A stretch of DNA of 64,000 nt from the NCBI GenBank assembly GCA_940337035.1, contig OW679202.1, forward strand, positions 52,593,763-52,657,762, in the 5' to 3' direction. Positions 20,690-31,799 of this stretch are shown piece after piece; position 1 is the first letter of the stretch, and every line of letters starts with the position of its first letter. The DNA is from Agriotes lineatus. Lineage: Eukaryota > Arthropoda > Insecta > Coleoptera > Elateridae. Both the position numbers and the translations under genes were made by a program. The notes below the pieces were generated by a model, which saw nothing but the letters and a program-made list of their open reading frames with translations, ran no database searches and was not told the origin of the DNA.

Positions 20690-22190
20690 CACGACATAAG
20701 CATATATTTTCTATAAGTAGGTATACATAGATAAACAAGTCCTTGATGAGTGATGTGGTGAATTTTTGAGCTAGGAATAAACTACAATTCAATGAGATTT
20801 ATGTCCTCCAATTTAAACTACTGTTCCTGGAGCCAGTAGGTAATATAGGTGGGATTTGCAAACAGCTGAAGGCGTACATTTTAAATACGAGGCGGTATAA
20901 ATATAAAAGCCTCTTATTTTGGAATTTGACAACAAATATTTGTTAATATTTTTTAGATTACACAAGCTATTTTTGAACTAAGTACACACAACTCTTCAAC
21001 TGCAGCTAACCTAAACCCGTACCTTTATGCAAAAAATATTGAGTTATCTTGTAATGTAAAACGTGTGTGTAGACCGTAACAAAAGGGTTCATTTGTCTAA
21101 TATTACTGGTTGTAGAAACCCTAGTTCAAACTAGGCAATGTAAACTACCAGATTACCTTAACTTTATTGGGATTTTAGCACCATATAATAATAATAATAA
21201 ATGATCATTATTTTGCAATATAGGTTAATACAAAAATTAGTCAGTATTGAAATCACTACCGGAATCAACGTCAACTTGTTACTCTAAGTAGGCGTGATAC
21301 AGTGTTTTTACTTGGCTTTAATATTTCTATTCTTTTAAGTTGATACAGTTTGTTCATTATCGCACTCCAAACATCCCTACAATGCCACAATAATGTTACT
21401 TGAACAAGTGAATGTGTATTTACAATAAAATTGCTACAATAAGCCATTTGGTTTGTGTAAAACATTGTCAAAGTCAGTAACGTTTCATATTAAATGTTTG
21501 CATTCATTAATTTGGTGATACTAGCGTCCCTGTATATTAAGAGTAGAGCCATATGTTTTTTGATTGGTCGGAATGAATTTGGAGCAAACGGACATGCGTA
21601 GCAGAATTTTTATTTAAAAATATCTAAGTAAGATGGTGAATTAAATATAGATACCGTTACTTAATTTGAAGTCACGAATAAATATAAGAATTTTAGTTAT
21701 TAGTTCATTATCTTATGCGATAATTAGGTTTCTTTCAACTAACAAATTCAGACGTTCTGCGCATGCCTGTTTCCCCATTTTCTTCAAGCGACCAATAGAA
21801 AATTTACACGCTGTCACCATGTTTACTTTTTATATATTATAGAGGTACTCTAGGTGATACCATTACTAGACCGCAGCTTTATGAGAAGAATTTCCCCATA
21901 GATCATTAATTAAATCTTTTAAAATAATACTTGTAATAATATCAGCGGATAAAATAGGTTATCATGAGCTAGTCGAATTTTTTCTAGTAAACAAAGCTTC
22001 GTACTATAGACATACCATCAACGTCACGTAAAAATATCGCTAAATGCAACTATCATGTTAACATTTACATTATCAGTCACCATCCAGCGCCATCACTGTC
22101 ACCTGCAGGGAGACATAACCTAGAAGAATGTTTTCATATGTTGGTGTCTGTTCCATATAGTTGCTTCTCGAAATGTATTTGTCTTTTGTA
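20690..22190. other. No recognised gene
   Basis: AT-rich non-coding sequence with (TAA/ATA) microsatellite runs at about 21187-21201. I see no coding, transposon or RNA signature I can support. Confidence 0.5.
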
Positions 22191-22214
22191 TTTAATAATA
22201 ATAATAATAAATGT

Positions 22215-22520
22215 CTTTATTCTTGTATAAAAAATAAAACGGGAATTAGTTTAATACCATAATCAAATAGGAAATACATAGTAGTAAATTCATAACAATA
22301 AAACAATAAAATAGCTATTTATGCAACAAGTGCTAAAAGTTGACATTTATGTACGAGACATGAAAATTATGAAACAAAGCCGAAGACCTGAGTTTCGCAT
22401 AACATGTCTCGTGCATAAAAGACTTTTAGCACGCGTTGCATACAATATTTTATCTACGACCTTAATTTTATTGTTATTAATTCATAAATATCGATTTAAC
22501 AAAGGTTTGCATGTACGACA
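22215..22520. repeat. Fold-back repeat with long imperfect arms
   Basis: Starts after a (TAA)n run at 22196-22210. Inner arms 22326-22378 and 22393-22440 pair closely (GTGCTAAAAGT, GAGACATG and GAAAC blocks against GTTTC, CATGTCTCGTGCAT and ACTTTTAGCAC). Outer arms pair more loosely through GTTGCATA and TTTTATTGTTAT blocks. Could be a MITE or hairpin-RNA locus; I cannot assign a family. Confidence 0.6.
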
Positions 22521-22559
22521 CTTATAATTTATGTCATAATAAACGGTAAGCCTTGCCGC

Positions 22560-23460
22560 GCGGGCGAATGTTTGCGGAGCCAGTACTGTCAAGGTCAGTT
22601 ACGAAAGGTAATTATTAATACTACACATCTGACTGTATTCATTACATAAGGCTTTAATTATTTCAAAAACACTTTACCTGTAACGCAAGGAGTAACTAGA
22701 ATAACATTACAACTTCACTTCCAGTTCGAAATTGTAGTTTTATAACCTCACTTCACTTTATACCACACATGCGCTTAAAGTAAACAGCTGATTTCTTTAA
22801 GCGCGCTAAACTATACGTCACTTTTAGTGAAACAAGCTAGCGCTAAAAGGCCTACTTTTAGTAGTGGTCATAGATAAAAATATTTACCAATAGGTTTATA
22901 CAAGAACCACAAGGCGGAGTTCAGATGCCTAATTGTTAGTTAGGCCCTGCTCTTTTTATTCAATCATACGTTATCTTACATCGTTGAAAAAAGAATACAA
23001 AATTCTATTCAGCAACCTAAAAATCCAATATGGCTCCTATTTAACTTAAGGCAGTTGATGCGAGTACCTCAAAAGCAGCCATCTTGAATTTTATTTGACA
23101 CCAATTTTAAATTGGCCTTATCGAAAACAGTGACTTTCATAGGAAACTTCTTTTCGTATCTCTTATACTTACGAAAATATTTGGCATACAAAAAAATTAG
23201 TTTTTAGTTTTTTTTAAATAACTTGTGATTGGTTCGACATTTTGAACTTTTTCGAACAGATTTTAAATCAGCATATGAAACTGCAAAACATTGCCGATTT
23301 AACCAAATCTCCATCTTCAATGATAAGAAAGTTACCCCTGCAATCTCACTCGATCTGGGACACACTGCATATGTTACAGGCTACTTGTATAATTCAGTCA
23401 TTTTATATAATGACTAGGCAGTTTATAAAGAGCGTTCTTTTAAATTTGACGTTGAAGTCG
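22560..23460. other. No recognised gene; short palindromes
   Basis: Contains CACTTTTAGTG and CTACTTTTAGTAG palindromes and GCGCTAAAAGG at 22826-22864, sharing the CTAAAAG core with the fold-back just upstream. Otherwise no signal. Confidence 0.4.
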
Positions 23461-23463
23461 GTA

Positions 23464-24903
23464 CTGAAGAGTTCATTGTGAACATACCACATCAGGTGTT
23501 TCAACCGAACGTCACTTTGCGTTTCTTGTCATTTAGTAAATTGTGTAAGTACAGTACAGTTTATTTTAATAATTTTAACCAAAACAGAATATTTCTTTAC
23601 AGAATATCAGCTTTTCTAGACAGAGAGGCGTATTCTGTAATCTCTACCTGTCAGTTATTTGTGTTTGGTAATGTAACCTCATCTCATCAATTAAAATGAT
23701 TTTGCTACAGAAACAACATTTTTATGATCAAATCTTACTTTTATAATAGCCGTTGAATTGATGGAATCCATGATTGTTTTGAAGAGTTTCGGCAGGAATT
23801 TCCAAACCTTGCGTTGTATTATAACACTTCGAGTTATTCTGTTGAAGTCTTTTGTGGGACTGGATCCGTTTCACCCAAAGAAGGCAGCGGTCATCCTCCA
23901 AGAAGAACGACAGAAGTAATTGAAAATGTAAGACAAATTATGGAAGATGCTCCTGGAACCTTTGAATGCCACTTGGCAGTTGGCACCTTTCACGAAATAT
24001 TAAAGAAGTACAACCACGTCTATTCTTACCTTTTGCAGTCTGTACAACAATTACCTACACAAAGCTGATTATCCTCAGCGTGTCGAATACTGTCAGTGGT
24101 TCCTAAATACCCTCAATGATGACTTATTAGAAAACACCTAGAGGAGGCCTGATTTTATTTAGATGGATACGTTAATTCTCAAAATACACGTTGGTAGAAT
24201 TCGGAGAAGCTTAATTTTATGGTAAACACCTTTTCATCCTCAAAAAGTAGGAGTGTGGGCGGCTATTTCAAGGGGTAAAATAATTGGGCTATCATTTTTT
24301 CAAGGTAAAAGTAAGACAAAAGTGCTTATTTGTTGAAAAATCAAAGATTTTTTCTGCTTTTACAGCTCATTTTTGAAGAGCTTTATGACGAACTCAGGTA
24401 CGGTTTTTTCTAACAAGACTGCGCACACAACACATAATACCCTAAATATGATGCAAGAATTTTTCGACAGATGGATTATTAGTCGAAACAACAATACCTT
24501 ATCCTGCCAAATCTTACGACCTCACGCCATGCGATTTATTTCTGTCGCCGTATTTAAAGAACTCCATTTTTAAGCAACCAATAGGTGACGTAAATGAACT
24601 GCAGCACAGAATATTGGAGAAAATGTATGAAATTCATAACAATCCAAATATGTTAACAAATTTCAGCAACAGGATTGTGCGAAGAGTTCAAGTGTGCATA
24701 GGTAAAGGTGTTGAACATTTTGATCATTTGTTATGAATGCTTTTTTATTCCAATAAATTACAGTTAAGTTATTACCATTTAATGGAAATGTAGTGTTTTA
24801 AAGTTAGTTTTAAACATTTGCATTTGAATGCTCCCTTGTTGTTAAATCTGTTTATACAAGTAGGTACGTTTTGTGATATGTTCACAATAAACTTTTCACT
24901 CAC
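23464..24903 (+). mobile_element. DDE transposon relic with imperfect inverted repeats
   Basis: Inverted repeats of about 30 bp: left ATTGTGAACATACCACA at 23475-23491, right the complement of ATTGTGAACATATCACA at 24872-24888, extended outward by similar (C)TGA-GAGTT(C/T) bases to TA at 23462-23463 and 24904-24905. Contains the transposase relic below. The exact ends are approximate. Confidence 0.6.
23768..24737 (+). pseudogene. DDE transposase (Tc1/mariner-like superfamily), degenerate
   Basis: Pieces in order: FEEFRQEFPN, CGTGSVSPKEGSGHPPRRT, EVIENVRQIMEDAPGT (HTH region), then VEYCQWFLNTLNDD, LDGYVNSQNTRW (first acidic block degraded), PQKVGVWAAISRGKIIGLSF, the decayed second block near 24415 (ACTGCGCACACAACACA, an AHTT remnant), SYDLTPCDLFLSPYLKNSIF (third block) and the C-terminus NRIVRRVQVCIGKGVEHFDH. 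Many stops. Motif order matches insect transposases whose signature is GW.QQDGA.AHTA...SPDLTPCD.</thinking>. Confidence 0.72.
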
Positions 24904-26324
24904 TAGCCAAAGGCTTTAATGCGTGTGTATGCCAACTGATCACCCCAGCAAACTTTGTAGGTATTTATGACAGGCGAACTCGTCACCGGAGATGGGCCAA
25001 CTCATGCAAGGATGCACATAACACATACAATCAAAAGCTGCAACTAACCTAAACCAGATAGAACAACACACGGCCTAGAAATAAGAATCAGCGATGCCGG
25101 TTTATTTAACATAACCTCCAACTTCAAACATAATATACTGCTACGTTTTTATCACTGCTCAGATTGTTTACAGCGTACAAGAGTACTATGTAAAGGAGAC
25201 ATTTTGCAAATTAGTAGGAATGATAAATCGATACGACATAACTAGCAGAGAGTTCAATGCGAAAAGGTTTTCAAAATTAAATTGAATGATTGGACTCAAA
25301 AATAAATACAATTTAAAATTTCACACCAAGTCCAAAGGGTTATTAAAATATAAATTATTTGGAAAATACAGCACTGAGCTGTAGCATTAAATAAAATCGA
25401 CGAGCATTCGAATTAGACAAATTGATTTGGGTATTACATGGCAGAGTACAATAGTGTAACAGTGCATGGAGTTTCAAAGTGTGAACATATGTGACCCGCA
25501 TACGATTCGGTCCGAGATGCAAAAACTTTACGTAAAAAATTAACTCCTAAATTAGTTACTGCGATATTATCACTTATAAATGAATGTTGTGTAAACGTGT
25601 TGTAAACTGTAAAATTGGGTACGAGATACGAATTTTCGACATTAAAAAGCTGTTTTAAAAGTGTTTGGTTTGATTTAAGCAAGTGAAGTTAGTTATTCTA
25701 CTTGAAATCACCTTAATAATAAGCAAATGTATCAAGCCTTTCTAATAAGCCCAAAGCAGGTGCACTACACAGAACACTCCAAATAAGTGTAACAGCACGA
25801 CATCATCTGTTGTATTCTCATCAGTGACAGCCATATTCCGGGAGCACCATCTTGGTATCGTCGCACTACGTTTCAGGTACACCGTAAGAGGACAGGCCTG
25901 GCCCTAGCCTGCGGACTTGTTAAATGTCGTTGCACTCATGTAAAAGATGAATTAAGACCTAAATTAGATTAACATAAGAAAAAAAGTATCCTTTGATTGC
26001 ATGACCCCTACCAAAATTGTTGTCTAAGTTATGTAAACCAAACAATTTATTTCAATTTCAATGACCCAGATAGAGAAAGAAACCATTTCAACTTTTGAGT
26101 CACGTGCAAGTTTAATATAAAAAAGTGATTCTTGAACAAAATTATATCTGTTTGTGGTATTCCAAGCCCTGTGTTCAAAGCATGATTCCGGTCCAATGCA
26201 TTAATTTTTATTCTAGGTACGATGAAAAGGTCAGATTAATCCAGTAAGCATTTTTTATATGTAATTAATTAAATAATTAGCTAATGGGATAATCACGGTA
26301 ATACATATTACCTGTAACCGTGCA

Positions 26325-26362
26325 GTCATTATATAAAATGCTTAGGCATTCTATATAATGAC
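26325..26362. repeat. Short near-perfect hairpin
   Basis: GTCATTATATAAAATGC and its near complement GGCATTCTATATAATGAC are separated by a few bases, giving a 17-bp stem with about one mismatch. Function unknown; it could be the centre of a palindromic MITE. Confidence 0.55.
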
Positions 26363-27720
26363 GACAATTTCGCCGGTATTATGTTTAATATCGACAGACA
26401 TTAAACCACTGGACTGGTACTTTGACTAACTCAAAAAGCATGTCATTTGTGCGCATGTAATCAAAAATGTTGTAAACCTATAAACGCAAAGAAGTAATAG
26501 CAACAATAATAACAGTGAACTAAAACGAACAAATAATATAGTAATCACTTGCAGTCCAATGTGAAAAAAACAATTATTTGGTTTTCACTGGTTTTTATTG
26601 AAGAGAACTGAAAAACAAATATTTTAACAATTCTAGTTGTTACTCTAAGTAGGGTTATATAAGGTGCTCTTACCTGAATTTAAAATTTTGATTGTTATAT
26701 TCTGCATAAAAAGTAATAATTTTACTTTAAATAGAGAAAAATAAAATATACTGAATGTTTATGAATGCTGAGTAGATTTTTGTAATTTCTATTGAGTGAA
26801 ATGGTTGAAGATAGTTTTCCTAAATAAGCGAATGTAATTTATCAACCAGGTCATAATAAGTTCATTTGATCTTTTCAGAATCGATTATCAAAGCCAACAT
26901 CAATAACGTTTAACATTCATGGGCCATATATTTACGAAATAATTTCACTACAAACCATTCATTAAAATATTTAAAAATCTTTTTAAAAGCTATTAAGTCA
27001 ATTTTCTCCTAAATTGTGGAAATAACCAACAATTTCCACAAAACGGTCTTCTATTGTTCTATTCCAAAAGTTAGAAATTGCCATTTTTTCGAATGAACCT
27101 ACTTGAAGTTATGGTAATCAAGTTGGCTGGCTAAATCACGCAACTTGTAGCTCTGAATTCTTTAAGTGTTACTATAAAGTGGCATTTTATAGAAATAATG
27201 CAAGTACCTAATACAAATTAACCAGGAGCAAATATGATGCAGACAATAGAAGAAATCAAGAGAAGAGATATTAGATCAAATATTTTGAGCAATGAAAATG
27301 AAGAAAGTAATGTTTTGAATTAAATGCAACCAATTATTTGAGAATGTTTTAAAACGCAGATTTTATGTATAATGAACTATATATAATTAGTGATTGATTA
27401 ATTATTAATCTCATACGGCATTCATAGCAGCAAAACTAATTTGGTGATGGATTTATAATTGTAAACGTCCAACAATACTCGACTTAAGCATAGAAATGTG
27501 CAAAAACTGGATACAAAGTTTTGAATTTTTGAAGAAATTTATATTTTTAAGACTTAATCACTTTTCTAAATTATAAATATATTTTTCCCATACACTATTT
27601 CTGATAGTTGCTGTACATTGCATTTTACATTATAGTGAAAAATGCAAGACTTGATATGTTTTTTATGTTATGTACCCGTATTCCATAAACGTAGCGGCAA
27701 TATATTACATGAGACATTAG

Positions 27721-27880
27721 GAAAGTTAGATTAGGTTAAGTTAGGGTTAGTTAGACTACTATACTCTGAATAGATTAGATTAGACAAGGTTAAGTTATGC
27801 CGAGTTAGTGTAAGATTGTTAGGTTAGGTTTTACTTTAGGATAGGTTGAGGTTAAGCTAGAGTAAGATACGTTAGGTGAC
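27721..27880. repeat. Degenerate TTAGG/GGTTA-rich patch
   Basis: About ten variants of GGTTA/TTAGG-type words (TTAGGTTAAGTTAGGG, TTAGGTTAGG, GATAGGTTGAGGTTAAG) within 160 bp. TTAGG is the usual insect telomere unit; here it is irregular and interstitial, so it may also be an unrelated simple repeat. Confidence 0.5.
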
Positions 27881-28228
27881 AAAATTCTATAATGAACTCA
27901 AAATAACTGTTTTTTATTAATTATGCGTTTCTTGTTCAGACTTATTTTATTCTTTAATTCAGAGCTTATGTATTTCTTTTGTATCAGATTTTCTTTTCAC
28001 TAGTATCGGAATAGAGGTATTTAATTTGTTTGGTTTGAGGTAATATAAGCTATAAACTACCAAGTTTAGAAAGCCATACCATACTTCAAAAAGCGACACT
28101 TCTTAAGATTTCAATAATTATAAAAAAAATATCATTGGTATGAGTAATTATATCAAAAAGTTTAGATTGGTATTAAAAAACTAATACCATCTGCACTACC
28201 ACTTAACTACACTGTGAGTACTATAGGG

Positions 28229-28322
28229 CCTGAAATTGGCGCATAACCTTCAGGTAGAGCAATTCTTTGACTAATTCTGAGTCGAAAATCTTAATACTAA
28301 AATGTTGGATTGGTCTTCATTA
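28229..28322. mobile_element. Hairpin MITE family, copy 3 (one end)
   Basis: Carries CAGGTAGAGCAATTCTTTGA, TAATTCTGAGTCGAAAATC, TTAATACTAAAATG and GATTGGTCTTCAT in the order of one arm of the 19482-20016 element. The remainder is missing. Confidence 0.7.
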
Positions 28323-29189
28323 GAGTTCCTAAATATTATAAGAGTTGAGCGAAGTCAGGAATAGATGCTGATTGGTTGTGATCCACTGCGCATGCACAGT
28401 TTGGTCTGAAATTGCGCCAGATTTAAGTCCTATAGCTACTAAAAAAACCAGTTCTGTGAATGTCACATTTGACAAATTTTTATTTGCCTTTAGGCCTAAC
28501 ACTGACTGATACAAATGTATTAATATGTGCGTTTCATTTCTACCTGACAATATTTAGTTTTTTAAATAGCATATCTTGCAGTTTTAGGTATGTATATAGA
28601 ATTTACTTAAAAATTAGTTACCCAAATAATTATTTTTCTAGTTTTTCGCTTCAAAAGTAGATTCGAAAGGGGCTTTATATCCATAGACACAAATTCCCAA
28701 AAACGAGAAGCAAAGAGCAGAATAGCTCAAAAATATAAACTGAACACCCACAAGTAGAACCAGACTATGTGAAATCCACTTCGACGAAAATTGGTGGGAA
28801 AAAGTGCGTCTGGGTGGCAAACGAACTAAAATCCAGTGCTGTACCTACTTCGTTTACGTTGTCTCAATTCCTTATCAAAGATTACTCATATAGGATCCGT
28901 AGTAGATACCTACCAGTGCAGTTCTCATGAACGCTTTAAACTAACCATTCATAGGTGACACATACTAATTTCAACTCATATAGGAAATAAAAAATCATAT
29001 ACATTTAAAAATTTATTGTGGAGGGTGAAACATTTTTCAGTAGGCTACAAAATGTGAAATTATATTCATCAAACAGTCCTGAATAATTTCATTACATTTG
29101 GTGATGTCCGTCTAAGAATTGCTGCTGCTGGAACTATCATACTCATATTCGGGAAATATCTATAAACACATACATCAAAAGTAATACAA

Positions 29190-29333
29190 TTAATATATTT
29201 GTTGATTAGTTACCATTCTCATTAATGTTCTGCGTAAAAAGGACAAATTTTCGCGAATTTCTTTTATGTGAAAGGCGCTTGTGGCAGATACCTCCGCTCC
29301 AGTTTGCCGCTCCAATTCGTAGTTCCGTAGTTC
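29190..29333 (-). CDS. 14-3-3-like exon 4 (terminal)
   Basis: Acceptor catctttag; 47 codons and a TAA at 29192-29190. Encodes the last helix (HIKEIRENLSFLRRTL), where the family has an R-D-N-L-T-L-W pattern; the tail is short and lacks the acidic end of many isoforms. Confidence 0.8.
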   Translation of the reverse strand, partial: ELRNYELERQTGAEVSATSAFHIKEIRENLSFLRRTLMRMVTNQQIY

Positions 29334-30145
29334 CTAAAAGATGGAAAAATAGATAAACTAAAATTTTTGTAATGCTCAATTAACGTAATGTAAAGGTTGT
29401 ACCTCTTGAAGTAATTGGCAGCTTCTTTGAAGATCTTGTTGCATGTTACATATGAAAGCAGAATAGTCGATTACGATTCCGAGTCTTGTGGAATTAACAG
29501 CTGGTAAAGTGTTTTTCGCTATATTGTAGCCATGCTCATACGCAGTTTGGGCTTCGTTTGTCAATACTAATAAAGCAAGCATTAATGAAACCTTATAAAT
29601 AAGGGTCACAAACAAGACAATAAATATTTACCTTTCCTAAGTTGTTCAGTGGCAAATTTTGCCGCTAATCTGTGGTGGGTTCCTTTCATGCACAGATAGA
29701 AGGTGGCAAGATCATTATCTGCATCAATCATCGCAGCAGGTATTAGATAATACTGTAATATACTCTGCAAACAAATTTAAATGAGAAAATAATTTAAACT
29801 TGGGGAAAAAGTAAAAAAGTTAAATAAACATTTATTTTAACATACGGTTATTTCATTACAGTAGTTTACTAGATCATTCTGAATTTCCATAAAATAAGAT
29901 CTTAGTATTTGGACTTCTCTTGTAGTTAAATTCTGACCGTTCCTTTCATAAAACTGGCACAACTTAAGTAAAGACTGATATCGACTTTGGCATACAGTCC
30001 TGTATGCATTGTGCAACAATTTGCGTTCAACGTTCCCCAAGGGAAGTGGTATTGCAAGGATTTGTCGCATTATTTGCAGCAGCTCATCATGACGTTCCAT
30101 GGTATGTGCTAACAAAGCTTTAGCAATCAGACCTTCCTTATCCAT
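29190..30145 (-). CDS. Divergent 14-3-3-like protein, four coding exons
   Basis: Minus-strand exons 30145-29846, 29764-29632, 29566-29403 and 29333-29190 join in consistent phase (0, 1, 0) into 246 residues, the normal 14-3-3 length. Family landmarks in order: MDKEGLIAKALLAHTMERHD, ERKLLHNAYRTVCQSR, YLIPAA (for FLIPNA), TFYLCMKGTHHRLAAKF (for FYLKMKGDYYRYLAE), AYEHGYNIAKNTLPAVNSTR then LGIVIDYSAF (for PIRLGLALNFSVF), and IREN-LSFL near the end. Canonical 14-3-3 proteins are dimeric phosphoserine/threonine readers. Judged by alignment to the zeta isoform, Lys49 is Arg, Arg56 is Tyr, Lys120 is Cys, Tyr128 is Leu, Asn173 is Asp, Glu180 is Asn and Trp228 is Leu; Arg127 and Asn224 remain. An acceptor at 30167-30168 implies an untranslated upstream exon. 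The open frame and splice sites suggest an expressed paralogue; phosphopeptide binding is doubtful. Confidence 0.82.
29403..29566 (-). CDS. 14-3-3-like exon 3
   Basis: 164 bp, acceptor tttattag, donor gtacaa. Encodes EAQTAYEHGYNIAKN, STRLGIVIDYSAFI and the start of helix 8 (DLQRSCQLLQE). Open sequence beyond 29566 is intron, not exon. Confidence 0.8.
29632..29764 (-). CDS. 14-3-3-like exon 2
   Basis: 133 bp, acceptor tttgcag, donor gtaaat, ends in phase 1. Encodes SILQYYLIPAAM and TFYLCMKGTHHRLAA, the helix 5 region that carries the Arg/Tyr phosphate pocket in normal family members. Confidence 0.8.
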
Positions 30146-30166
30146 TATAAATTTTTTTCTAATGCT
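29846..30166 (-). CDS. 14-3-3-like exon 1 (first coding exon)
   Basis: Acceptor tttttttgcag precedes 30166; the ATG is at 30145-30143 (context TATAATGG). 100 codons ending in phase 0 with donor gtatgt. Encodes helices 1-4, including the dimer-interface region and the AYRTV segment. Confidence 0.8.
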
Positions 30167-30799
30167 CTGCAAAAAAGTTTTTTTATTAACACATCTTCGT
30201 AGTAGTGAATTTTCAAATAATATTTTAATATCTTCGCATAAACAATTTATTGTTATAACTCTCCGGAGTTTCGATATTTTGAAAACGTGAGATATGAATA
30301 ACTAGAATCATTAAACATTGTTCTTCGGATTACCAGCACTTAGTGCATTAAAATGGCAGGCTAAATACAGGGTGCATGTGTTATGTTATTGAAAGGCACT
30401 TCCTGAGTAAAAAAAAAAAATGTGATATATTTTTTGATATGGCCATTCAAATTTTGATTCTTAATTGCTTTAATATTCAGTATTATGGTAGAAAAATATT
30501 ACATACTTAATGCTAATTATTCGGATATAATTAGATATAAATAATTTTGCCAATTAACAAAAAAAAACTCAAGAATTGTTCCAATTAAATATTCAGAAAA
30601 TGTGTTCATAATATCAAGCATTTATTTGACAACTAGGTATTTATTTAATAAGTTGCTCCAAGGAAAATCATATTATTCATTTGTTTGTTTGACTTCCCAA
30701 TTTTTGACAGCATTTAGTCTTGAAAAAATAGTCAGTGTCTAATTTTTAAAAAATATTTAATTAACGAATACGCAGATATATATTTGACATTCTTCTTGT

Positions 30800-31770
30800 T
30801 TATCAGTTTCTAACTGTCTACTACTAGACGCAAATCTCTCCTACTCTCCCGCATTCGTTCCTGTCCTGGGCTAGACGTTGCCAATGGAACCTTGCTACTT
30901 CTTTGACATCATCTAGCCATTTCTTTGGGAGTCTTCCCACACTTATTAACGGTTCTTTCAGTGAGGGTAGCAGTTTCTAGATCATAAGTTGCGAGTGGCA
31001 GTATGCACACATTGTAAGTTTTTCTCGTAAATCATAGAGGTATATTAGGGTTTTTGAAGATGTAGCTTAGTTTGTAAAAACCGACCAAGTTATTCCAATT
31101 CTTCTGGACATCTCCGTCAATTGATTTTCTTTATAAGTACAATGTCGTCCGCAAAATGTTAAGTTATTTAAAAATGAGTCATCAGTTTTAAATCCCCTAT
31201 TTTCCTACTGCAGTTTCTTGAATATATTTTCCGCGGCCAATGTAAATCGTTTTTGGGAAATTACATCACCTTGGCCTACACCGCGACCTACAGGTATCTT
31301 ATTAGTTTGAATGTCTTGGTCTATTCGAATCCGGAAAGAGGCATTTTCAGAGATGTGTTTTATTGAGTTTCAATACCGAGAGTCTATCCTTGCATCATTC
31401 ATTGGTGATAGGAACGCCCAGGACTGTATCGAATTCAAGGCTTTTTGAAAGTCGATGAAAGCCAAGTGGAGTTGAATATTATATTCATGGACTTTTTCAA
31501 TAAGTAGCTTGAGTGCTTGGAGATGATCAATAGTACTGTGGCCTTTTTGAAAACCTGCCTGATCTATAGGTTGGTACAGATCAAATTTACATGTTAGTTC
31601 GTTTGTTACGATCTTCATTAATAGTTTATGTAAGTGGCAGAGCAGAATTATCAGTCGATAGTTCTCGATATTAGTGTTGTCTCCTTTTTTAAATATTAAA
31701 ACTACTTCAGCGCTGTGCCACTCGCTTGGTACATTGGTACCTACTAGACTTTAGGTCGATGTAATAGTAG
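30800..31770 (-). pseudogene. RTE-type LINE reverse transcriptase, 3' half
   Basis: Minus-strand reading: QPIDQAGFQKGHSTIDHLQA and IQLHLAFIDFQKALNSI (RT palm start, Asp and Phe kept, 31430-31600), then decayed sequence, and at about 30830-30950 the C-terminal GRLPKRWLDDVKEVARFHWQ and AQDRNECGR. The last motif (G-R-P-K-x-R-W-x-D-D ... W...AQDR) is a typical LINE ending. The catalytic YADD block is not readable. Frameshifts throughout. Confidence 0.72.
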
Positions 31771-31799
31771 TGCAATGGCACCTCCTAGACTGAGCCAAC

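Larger units (their letters stand above)
24906..28228. other. Long stretch without recognised gene
   Basis: AT-rich. I read all frames and found no family I know, no splice-bounded open exon with recognisable content, and no tRNA. Two small structures inside are listed separately (hairpin 26325-26362, TTAGG-like patch 27721-27880). Confidence 0.5.

Noticed and set aside
29376..29615. Continuous minus-strand frame across 29567-29615
   Set aside because: The 14-3-3 homology starts only after the acceptor at 29567; the upstream residues are intron.
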